Source: Geminicoccaceae bacterium (GTDB taxonomy: Bacteria > Pseudomonadota > Alphaproteobacteria > Geminicoccales > Geminicoccaceae). From it: 5,092 bases of DNA. The stretch is from assembly GCA_030824835.1 (NCBI GenBank), contig JAPJRA010000337.1:1-5092 (forward strand), read 5' to 3'. The notes beneath the pieces are model-generated. The model was given only the letters and a program-made list of their open reading frames with translations. It ran no database searches and was not told the origin of the DNA. This document shows, piece by piece, positions 1 to 5,092 of this stretch (its first letter is position 1; each line of letters starts with the position of its first letter). A program made the translations under genes and the position numbers.

Positions 1-744
1 GGGATCACGCGTGGCCGCGATCCGCGCGACCCGCACGCGGTGATGTTGCACGATGTCAGCCTGGAGGTCCGGCGCGGGGAGATACTGGGTCTGGCCGGGC
101 TTGTGGGTGCCGGCCGCACCGAGCTGGCGCGCGCCGTGTTCGGCGCCGACCCCATCCAGCACGGGCGGGTGCTGATCGATGGCCAGGAGACCAGAATCCG
201 CTCGCCGATCGACGCCATCCGCGCCGGTATCGGGCTGGTGCCCGAGGACCGCAAGCAGCAGGCGCTGTTCCTGGCGCTGGCGATCCGCAACAACCTGTCG
301 GTCACCAGCATGGACCGGCTGGTGAACGCGCTGGGCCTGCTCCGCCGCCGCGACGAGGACGCGCTGGTCGAGCAGTTCCGCCAGAAGCTGGGCATCCGGA
401 TGGCGAGCCCGGACCAGGCGGTGGGCAATCTTTCCGGCGGCAACCAGCAGAAGGTCGTGCTGGCACGCTGGCTGGCGCTGCAGCCCAAGGTCCTGATCGT
501 CGACGAGCCGACCCGCGGCATCGACGTCGCCGCCAAGGCCGAGGTGCATAGCCTGCTCTACGAGCTGGCGGGCTCCGGCATCGCGGTCCTGGCCATCTCC
601 TCGGAGTTGCCGGAGATCCTCACCATCAGTGACCGGATCCTGACCATGCGCGAAGGTCGGATCACCGGCGAGCTCCAGCGGATCGAGGCCACAGAGGAGC
701 GGCTGATGCGCCTCATGGCGCTGGGTGCGGCCGACGCTGCCTGA
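1..744 (+). CDS. Sugar ABC transporter ATP-binding protein (RbsA/XylG/MglA type), 5'-truncated by window edge
   Basis: This is the cytoplasmic ATPase subunit of a CUT2-type sugar importer, which powers uptake through an RbsC-like permease. The reading frame is open from base 1, so the start lies outside the window. The 247 residues seen are about half of the usual ~500 and correspond to the second of the two nucleotide-binding domains. Numbering from base 1, visible motifs are the Walker A-like loop GLVGAGRTE (33-41), the family Q-loop region LVPEDRK (79-85), the ABC signature NLSGGNQQK (143-151), and Walker B with D-loop VLIVDEPTRGID (164-175). The switch-histidine position reads SSELPE (200-205); a serine/glutamate there is normal for the C-terminal domain of this family. 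The permease gene that should follow directly begins only at 1847. Family assignment is secure; the sugar cannot be inferred because neither the binding protein nor the N-terminal half is present. Confidence 0.95.
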   Translation, partial: GITRGRDPRDPHAVMLHDVSLEVRRGEILGLAGLVGAGRTELARAVFGADPIQHGRVLIDGQETRIRSPIDAIRAGIGLVPEDRKQQALFLALAIRNNLSVTSMDRLVNALGLLRRRDEDALVEQFRQKLGIRMASPDQAVGNLSGGNQQKVVLARWLALQPKVLIVDEPTRGIDVAAKAEVHSLLYELAGSGIAVLAISSELPEILTISDRILTMREGRITGELQRIEATEERLMRLMALGAADAA

Positions 745-763
745 CGCCAACGCGAGGTCGGGA

Positions 764-904
764 TCAGAAAGTCCACCTCACGCTCGGCCCAGCATGGTGG
801 GCGCTGGCCACGAAACGACGGGTTACGCCGACATCCCGTGGCATCTCCAACGGGAAGCCCTTCGAGAGGTGGAGCGGCACGTCGTCGTGCAGCAGGAGCA
901 ACAC
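764..904 (-). pseudogene. Possible remnant of a minus-strand gene, unidentified
   Basis: A minus-strand frame reads 46 codons from a GTG at 904 to a TGA at 764-766, with the frame open further upstream to a stop near 937. Codon-position GC over the 46 codons is 70, 43 and 83 % for positions 1, 2 and 3, the pattern of real genes in a high-GC genome. The other frames that share these bases do not give this order. The peptide (start VLLLLHDDVPLHL, later PLEMPRDVGVTRRF) matches no family I recognise. No ribosome binding site is properly spaced before the GTG, so if the signal is real it is more likely the tail of a decayed gene than a working short gene. Chance is a fair alternative at this length. 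Confidence 0.2.
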
Positions 905-1005
905 GCCGCTATCTATGGATGGTAAGTCCTGCGGCTATTCTTGACGTCGAAATTACCGAGCGCTGTCTTTTACAACAAGTATTGCTCGAACGAGTAACAC
1001 TCCGC

Positions 1006-1035
1006 TTGTCCTGACGCTGGCCCAATGGATATGAT
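1006..1035 (+). promoter_or_regulatory. Candidate sigma-70 promoter for the small basic-protein gene
   Basis: TTGTCC at 1006-1011 (four of six matches to TTGACA) is followed after 18 bases by TATGAT at 1030-1035 (five of six matches to TATAAT), within the AT-richer stretch. Transcription would start near 1042, about 46 bases before the ATG at 1088, giving a short leader that contains the hairpin at 1047-1065. This is inferred from box similarity only. Confidence 0.4.
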
Positions 1036-1046
1036 CGCTAGCATTA

Positions 1047-1065
1047 CTCCCGCCCAACGCGGGAG
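1047..1065 (+). other. Hairpin in the leader of the small basic-protein gene
   Basis: CTCCCGC (1047-1053) and GCGGGAG (1059-1065) form a perfect 7-bp, GC-rich stem around the 5-base loop CCAAC. It lies between the candidate transcription start and the ribosome binding site AAGGAAG (1074-1080). No T tract follows, so it is not a classical terminator. A role in mRNA stability or translation is possible but unproven. Confidence 0.4.
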
Positions 1066-1087
1066 CGCGTCCGAAGGAAGAGCGGCC

Positions 1088-1225
1088 ATGGCCAAAGGTC
1101 AAAAGCGCAGCAGCCGGGAAGCCAAGAAGCCCAAGGCGGACAAGAAGAAGCCGTTGACGGCGGCGACGGTCGCAGCCGCGACCAGCGTCAAAAAGCCGAT
1201 GCCTGGTTCGGGAAGCACCAAGTAG
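1088..1225 (+). CDS. Small, very basic hypothetical protein (45 aa)
   Basis: The product is 45 residues long with 11 lysines and 2 arginines against only one Glu and one Asp. The first 22 residues are almost all charged or polar (MAKGQKRSSREAKKPK then ADKKKP). An Ala/Thr-rich middle and a Gly/Ser tail follow. There is no signal peptide, membrane segment or cysteine, so it is probably cytosolic and disordered; binding to nucleic acid or ribosomes would fit the charge but is a guess. Proteins with this MAKGQ..REAKKPK opening are, from memory, common uncharacterised small proteins in alphaproteobacteria. I chose the ATG at 1088 because AAGGAAG (1074-1080) sits 7 bases upstream. An in-frame ATG at 1025 would lie before the predicted transcription start and read through the leader hairpin. 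The gene converges on the DUF606 gene, with 20 bases between their stops. Confidence 0.75.
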   Translation: MAKGQKRSSREAKKPKADKKKPLTAATVAAATSVKKPMPGSGSTK

Positions 1226-1234
1226 TCAGCGTCG

Positions 1235-1253
1235 GGTCGTGACCTTCACGACC
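1235..1253. terminator. Hairpin at the junction of convergent genes, possible bidirectional terminator
   Basis: GGTCGTGA (1235-1242) and TCACGACC (1246-1253) are a perfect 8-bp inverted repeat around the 3-base loop CCT. It begins 9 bases after the stop of the small basic-protein gene and includes the stop codon and last residues of the minus-strand DUF606 gene, so either transcript could fold it at its 3' end. No T tract follows on either strand, so intrinsic termination is uncertain; 3'-end protection is an alternative. Confidence 0.4.
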
Positions 1254-1689
1254 AGCGGATGAGCAGCACCCCGGCGATCAGGCAGCCCACACCGAGAACC
1301 CGCGCGAGACCGATTGGGTGCACCGGCACGCCGAGCCAGCCGTAATGGTCGAGCAGCAGGGAGGCGGCGAGCTGCCCGGCGATGAACAGCACCACGGTGG
1401 TCGCAGCCCCCAGGCGAGGCGTCGCCATGAGTGCGGTCAGGACGACGAAGGCCCCGATGATGCCCCCGGTCCAGGTCCAGGGCGCCTGCCCTGCGATCGA
1501 CCGCACATCCGGCAGCGGCAGGCGGAATAGCACAGCCCCGATCAGCATGGTGACCGTACTGACCAGCACCGAGAACATGGCACCGTAGATCGGGTGCCCG
1601 GCGGCACCGGCGATGCGCGCGTTCAGCAGTGGCTGGACGGCCAGGAGAGCGCCTACGATCACGACGGCGATGCCGATCAGCCAGAGCAT
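1246..1689 (-). CDS. DMT-family small membrane transporter, DUF606 (YdcZ-like)
   Basis: This encodes a 147-residue inner-membrane protein of the DUF606/YdcZ group within the drug/metabolite transporter superfamily; substrates of most members are unknown. About five hydrophobic helices are visible at roughly residues 1-20, 34-56, 74-90, 95-113 and 126-144. Family-typical stretches are AVQPLLNARIAGAAGHPIYG (17-36), the Trp-rich PWTWTGGIIGAF (70-81), ATPRLGAAT (89-97) and AGQLAASLLLDHYGWLGVP (104-122). The length fits the ~140-150 residues of single-unit DUF606 proteins. The frame stays open far upstream, but the ATG at 1689 starts directly in the first helix, and sequence before it is not membrane-like. 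Its ribosome site is weak (GGGGA about 10 bases before the ATG). The gene lies on the opposite strand between two ABC subunit genes, divergent from the permease and convergent with the basic-protein gene. Confidence 0.88.
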   Translation of the reverse strand: MLWLIGIAVVIVGALLAVQPLLNARIAGAAGHPIYGAMFSVLVSTVTMLIGAVLFRLPLPDVRSIAGQAPWTWTGGIIGAFVVLTALMATPRLGAATTVVLFIAGQLAASLLLDHYGWLGVPVHPIGLARVLGVGCLIAGVLLIRWS

Positions 1690-1727
1690 GCGTTTGCCGT
1701 CCCCGATGGTGTCCGTCGCGCGGGCGA

Positions 1728-1756
1728 AACCTAGAGCGCGCGAAGACACCCGGCAA
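1728..1756 (-). promoter_or_regulatory. Weak candidate promoter for the DUF606 gene
   Basis: On the minus strand TTGCCG (plus coordinates 1751-1756) is followed after 17 bases by TAGGTT (1728-1733), about 39 bases before the ATG at 1689. Only 4 of 6 and 3 of 6 positions match the sigma-70 boxes. The -35 box falls within the palindrome at 1752-1764, which would suit a repressor site if both are real. Confidence 0.25.
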
Positions 1757-1764
1757 CCGTTGCC
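1752..1764. promoter_or_regulatory. 13-bp palindrome, possible operator between divergent genes
   Basis: GGCAAC (1752-1757), a central C, and GTTGCC (1759-1764) form a perfect 6+1+6 palindrome in the gap between the DUF606 and permease genes. The extended half-site CCGGCAAC (1750-1757) recurs exactly at 1815-1822, 65 bases away and 25 bases before the permease ATG. Dyads of this sort are often regulator sites next to sugar transporters (LacI-family sites are a common case), but no regulator gene is present in the window to support a particular family. Confidence 0.35.
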
Positions 1765-1784
1765 CCTGCCGGCGCCCTCGGCCC

Positions 1785-1813
1785 TTGACCGCGCGTGCAT
1801 TCCGGGTTCCATC
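1785..1813 (+). promoter_or_regulatory. Weak candidate promoter for the ABC permease gene
   Basis: TTGACC at 1785-1790 (five of six matches to the -35 consensus) is followed after 17 bases by TTCCAT at 1808-1813, a poor -10 box. This would start transcription close to 1820, about 27 bases before the ATG. A local promoter is expected because the upstream gene is on the opposite strand. The repeated half-site CCGGCAAC (1815-1822) would lie at the start point. Confidence 0.28.
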
Positions 1814-1834
1814 GCCGGCAACAGACGAAACTGC

Positions 1835-1841
1835 AGGGAGG
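1835..1841 (+). promoter_or_regulatory. Strong ribosome binding site fixing the permease start
   Basis: AGGGAGG ends 5 bases before the ATG at 1847. It decides against the much longer in-frame opening that begins at an ATG at 1613, inside the opposite-strand DUF606 gene. Confidence 0.8.
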
Positions 1842-1846
1842 CACCC

Positions 1847-2884
<1,038 letters not shown>

Positions 2885-2996
2885 GCCGGCAGTAGCCCTG
2901 TCACGCGCTCCGGGCGGGACGGGCGCAGATGCGCACTCTTGACGCACCATGCTTGCCCGGACCACGCTGACCATCGTGCAACCGGGGAGACAGGCC
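2885..2996 (+). other. Intergenic gap before the oxidoreductase, weak inverted repeats only
   Basis: These 112 bases hold no gene. Two overlapping GC-rich inverted repeats are present: GCGCTC (2905-2910) against GGGCGC (2921-2926) with one G-T pair and a 10-base loop, and GCGCA-GA-TGCGC (2923-2934). Neither is followed by a T tract, so a terminator for the permease transcript is possible but weak. TTGACG at 2939-2944 resembles a -35 box but has no acceptable -10 partner at 16-18 bases. Whether the oxidoreductase is co-transcribed with the permease cannot be decided here. Confidence 0.5.
2984..2989 (+). promoter_or_regulatory. Ribosome binding site fixing the oxidoreductase start
   Basis: GGGGAG lies 7 bases before the ATG at 2997. 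An in-frame ATG at 2949 would add 16 residues (MLARTTLTIVQPGRQA) but has no purine-rich site at proper distance, so 2997 is preferred. Confidence 0.7.
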
Positions 2997-5092
2997 ATGG
3001 CGCTCGCACAGGTGGGGCTCGACGACCGGTACGCGCTCGAGCACGGCCGGGTGCTGATGACCGGCATCCAGGCCTTGGTCCGCCTGCCGATGCTGCAGCG
3101 CCAGCGCGACCGCGCCGCGGGGCTCGACACGGCCGGCTTCATCTCCGGCTATCGCGGCTCGCCCCTCGGTGGCCTGGACCAGGCACTCTGGCGGGCGAGG
3201 AAGTTCCTCGACCGCAACCAGATCGTCTTCCAGGCGGGGATCAACGAGGATCTGGCAGCGACCGCGGTCTGGGGCTCGCAGCAGGTGGGCCTGTTCCCAG
3301 GGGCCAAGCACGACGGCGTGTTCGCACTCTGGTACGGTAAGGGCCCCGGCGTCGACCGCTCGCTCGACGTGCTGAAGCACGGCAACCACGCCGGAACCTC
3401 CAAGCATGGCGGCGTCCTGGTCGTGGCCGGCGACGACCATGCGGCCAAGTCCTCCACCCTGCCGCACCAGTCCGACCATGTCTTCGCCGCCGCCGTCATC
3501 CCGGTGCTCAATCCCTCGGGCGTGCAGGACTATCTCGATCTGGGCATCCACGGCTGGGCGATGTCGCGCTATTCGGGCTGCTGGGTGGCGCTGAAGGCGG
3601 TCACCGACACGGTCGAGAGCACCGCCGTCGTCGACGTCGACCCGCATCGAATCGAGATCGTAACGCCCGCGGACTTTGTGATGCCGCCGGGTGGGCTCTC
3701 GATCCGCTGGCCCGATCCGCCGCTGGTCCAGGAAGGGCGGATGCAGCAGCACAAGGCCTACGCGGCGCTGGCCTATGCCCGGGCCAACAGGCTCAATCAC
3801 ATCGTCATCGACAGCCCGCGACCGCGTCTCGGCATCATGACCGCCGGCAAGTCCTACCTCGACGTGCGACAGGCGCTGGACGATCTGGGCATCGACGAGC
3901 GGCTGGCGGCGGAGATCGGGCTGCGGGTGATGAAGGTCGGCATGACCTGGCCGCTCGAGCCCGAAGGCACGCGCCAGTTCGCCGAGGGGCTCGAGGAGAT
4001 CCTGGTCGTCGAGGAGAAGCGACAGCACCTCGAGTATCAGCTCAAGGAGGAGCTCTACAATTGGAGCGAGGCCGTGCGGCCCCGTGTCATCGGCAAGTTC
4101 GACGAGAAAGGCGAGTGGTCGCTGCCGCAGGGCGGGTGGCTGCTGCCGTCGGCGTCGGAACTGACGCCGGCCATGATCGCCCGCGCCATCGCTGGCCGCA
4201 TCGCCCGCTTCCACACCAGTGAGACGATCCAGCGCCGTCTCGCCTTCATCACCGACAAGGAGGCGGCCCTCGCCCGCCAGCGTCTCGCGGTCCTGCGTGT
4301 GCCGCATTACTGCTCGGGCTGCCCGCACAACACCAGCACCCGCGTGCCCGAGGGCAGCCGGGCGCTCGCCGGCATCGGCTGCCATTACATGGCGACCTGG
4401 ATCTACCCGACCACGACCCAGACCTTCAGCCAGATGGGCGGCGAGGGCGTGGCCTGGATCGGCCAGGCGCCGTTCACCGAAACGCCGCATGTCTTCGCCA
4501 ATCTCGGCGACGGCACCTACTTCCACTCCGGCATCCTGGCGATCCGAGCCGCTGCGGCGGCCAAGGTCAACATCACCTACAAGATCCTCTACAACGACGC
4601 CGTCGCCATGACGGGCGGCCAGCCGCTCGAAGGCTCGCTCAGCGTCGCCCAGCTCGTGGGCCAGCTCGCGGCCGAGGGGCTTGAGCGGATCGAGGTCGTG
4701 GCTGACGCCACCGAGGCCAGGAACATCGGCCAGCTTCCGGCCGGCGTGCGGGTCCACCCGCGCGACGAGCTCGAGGCCGTGCAGCAGTCGCTGCGCGACA
4801 CCAAGGGCACCACGGCGCTGATCTACGTGCAGACCTGTGCCGCCGAGAAGCGTCGGCGGCGCAAGCGCGGCGGATTCCCCGATCCCGCCAAGCGGGTTGT
4901 GATCAACGACATGGTCTGCGAGGGCTGCGGCGATTGCAGCAACAAGTCGAACTGCGTCTCGGTGATGCCGGTCGAGACGGAGTGGGGTAGGAAGCGCGAG
5001 ATCGACCAGTCCAACTGCAACAAGGATTATTCCTGCCTGGGCGGCTTCTGCCCGAGCTTCATCACCGTCGAAGGCGGCAGGCTGCGCAAGGG
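2997..5092 (+). CDS. Indolepyruvate ferredoxin oxidoreductase, fused-subunit type, 3'-truncated by window edge
   Basis: This is a thiamine-diphosphate and iron-sulfur enzyme of the cytoplasm that oxidatively decarboxylates aryl-pyruvates (from Trp, Phe, Tyr) to aryl-acetyl-CoA, passing electrons to a carrier such as ferredoxin. The frame is uninterrupted for 698 residues. Full-length fused proteins are about 1150-1190, so roughly 450-490 residues, including the gamma-type domain, lie beyond the edge. Visible parts: an N-terminal pyrimidine-binding domain with SGYRGSPLGG (50-59), GINED (81-85) and KGPGVDR (115-121); CSGCPHN (439-445) and GIGCHY (459-464); the diphosphate-binding GDG (504-506) with NDAVAMTGG (533-541); and a cysteine-rich segment with C641, C644, C647, C653, then C674, C680 and C685-Pro, suited to [4Fe-4S] binding. 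ATG 2997 is chosen from GGGGAG at 2984-2989. Aromatic amino-acid catabolism is the expected pathway; true substrate preference is not visible. Confidence 0.93.
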   Translation, partial: MALAQVGLDDRYALEHGRVLMTGIQALVRLPMLQRQRDRAAGLDTAGFISGYRGSPLGGLDQALWRARKFLDRNQIVFQAGINEDLAATAVWGSQQVGLFPGAKHDGVFALWYGKGPGVDRSLDVLKHGNHAGTSKHGGVLVVAGDDHAAKSSTLPHQSDHVFAAAVIPVLNPSGVQDYLDLGIHGWAMSRYSGCWVALKAVTDTVESTAVVDVDPHRIEIVTPADFVMPPGGLSIRWPDPPLVQEGRMQQHKAYAALAYARANRLNHIVIDSPRPRLGIMTAGKSYLDVRQALDDLGIDERLAAEIGLRVMKVGMTWPLEPEGTRQFAEGLEEILVVEEKRQHLEYQLKEELYNWSEAVRPRVIGKFDEKGEWSLPQGGWLLPSASELTPAMIARAIAGRIARFHTSETIQRRLAFITDKEAALARQRLAVLRVPHYCSGCPHNTSTRVPEGSRALAGIGCHYMATWIYPTTTQTFSQMGGEGVAWIGQAPFTETPHVFANLGDGTYFHSGILAIRAAAAAKVNITYKILYNDAVAMTGGQPLEGSLSVAQLVGQLAAEGLERIEVVADATEARNIGQLPAGVRVHPRDELEAVQQSLRDTKGTTALIYVQTCAAEKRRRRKRGGFPDPAKRVVINDMVCEGCGDCSNKSNCVSVMPVETEWGRKREIDQSNCNKDYSCLGGFCPSFITVEGGRLRK

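Larger units (their letters stand above)
745..1087. other. Intergenic region, partly low GC, no secure gene
   Basis: These 343 bases separate the ABC ATPase stop from the small basic-protein gene. GC falls sharply in the right part: counting 921-1050 gives 64 G/C of 130 (49 %), against 68 % in the first 60 bases of the window. I see no convincing terminator after the ATPase; short inverted repeats at 787-802 and 835-854 have only 5-bp stems and no T tract. The left part (764-904) shows a coding-like composition on the minus strand, listed separately. The right part holds a candidate promoter and a hairpin that belong to the gene at 1088. Confidence 0.7.

Noticed and set aside
598..615. Missing switch histidine in the ABC ATPase (SSELPE instead)
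   Set aside because: This is the normal state of the C-terminal nucleotide-binding domain in RbsA-type proteins (the E. coli protein has a similar SSEMPE), so it does not indicate a defect.
725..925. Plus-strand open frame of 66 codons after the ATPase
   Set aside because: It starts inside the ATPase gene without a ribosome site, and its codon-position GC (highest at first position) is not coding-like; the opposite strand fits better.
919..1014. Short plus-strand frame of 31 codons beginning MVSPAAILDVEITER
   Set aside because: No ribosome binding site precedes the ATG, the frame is very short, and it overlaps the candidate promoter of the next gene.
1613..1846. N-terminal extension of the permease frame from an ATG at 1613
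   Set aside because: It lies within the opposite-strand DUF606 gene, is Arg/Pro-rich rather than membrane-like, and the strong ribosome site at 1835-1841 fixes the start at 1847.
2901..4757. Very long minus-strand open frame (618 codons) opposite the oxidoreductase
   Set aside because: It is an antisense shadow of a high-GC gene. The plus strand has a clear family match with catalytic motifs, while the antisense product is low-complexity, rich in Arg, Asp, Gly and Ala, and matches nothing.

Overview
The window looks like a fragment of a high-GC (mid-60s percent or above by eye) proteobacterial chromosome, most likely an alphaproteobacterium. This rests on three things: strongly G/C-ending codons, a tiny lysine-rich protein beginning MAKGQKRSSREAKKPK of a type I associate with Rhizobiales and Rhodospirillales, and a fused indolepyruvate ferredoxin oxidoreductase typical of aerobic proteobacteria. 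The exact genus cannot be read from the sequence.

Layout, left to right. Positions 1-744 (+) are the C-terminal half of a sugar-type (RbsA/XylG/MglA) ABC ATPase, cut by the window edge. Positions 745-1087 are an intergenic stretch whose right part drops to about 49 % GC. It contains a plausible promoter, a small leader hairpin and perhaps a decayed minus-strand coding remnant. Positions 1088-1225 (+) encode a 45-residue very basic protein. It converges on a minus-strand DUF606/YdcZ-like small membrane transporter (1246-1689), and a perfect 8-bp hairpin lies at the junction. The 157-bp gap 1690-1846 separates that gene from the divergent RbsC-type ABC permease (1847-2884, +). The gap holds a 13-bp palindrome, a repeated half-site and weak candidate promoters on both strands. 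After a further 112 bp, a fused indolepyruvate ferredoxin oxidoreductase starts at 2997 (+) and runs off the right edge (698 residues visible).

How the parts fit. The ATPase and permease belong to the same class of CUT2 sugar importer and would normally be adjacent in one operon. Here 1.1 kb separates them, including a gene on the opposite strand, so the permease probably has its own promoter. No substrate-binding protein is visible, so the sugar cannot be named. The oxidoreductase (aryl-pyruvate to aryl-acetyl-CoA, aromatic amino-acid breakdown) is probably a separate transcription unit. I found no CRISPR array, tRNA, rRNA, insertion sequence or clear evidence of a novel system. The most interesting points are the split ABC locus, the palindrome in the divergent promoter region, and the low-GC stretch with its possible gene remnant.
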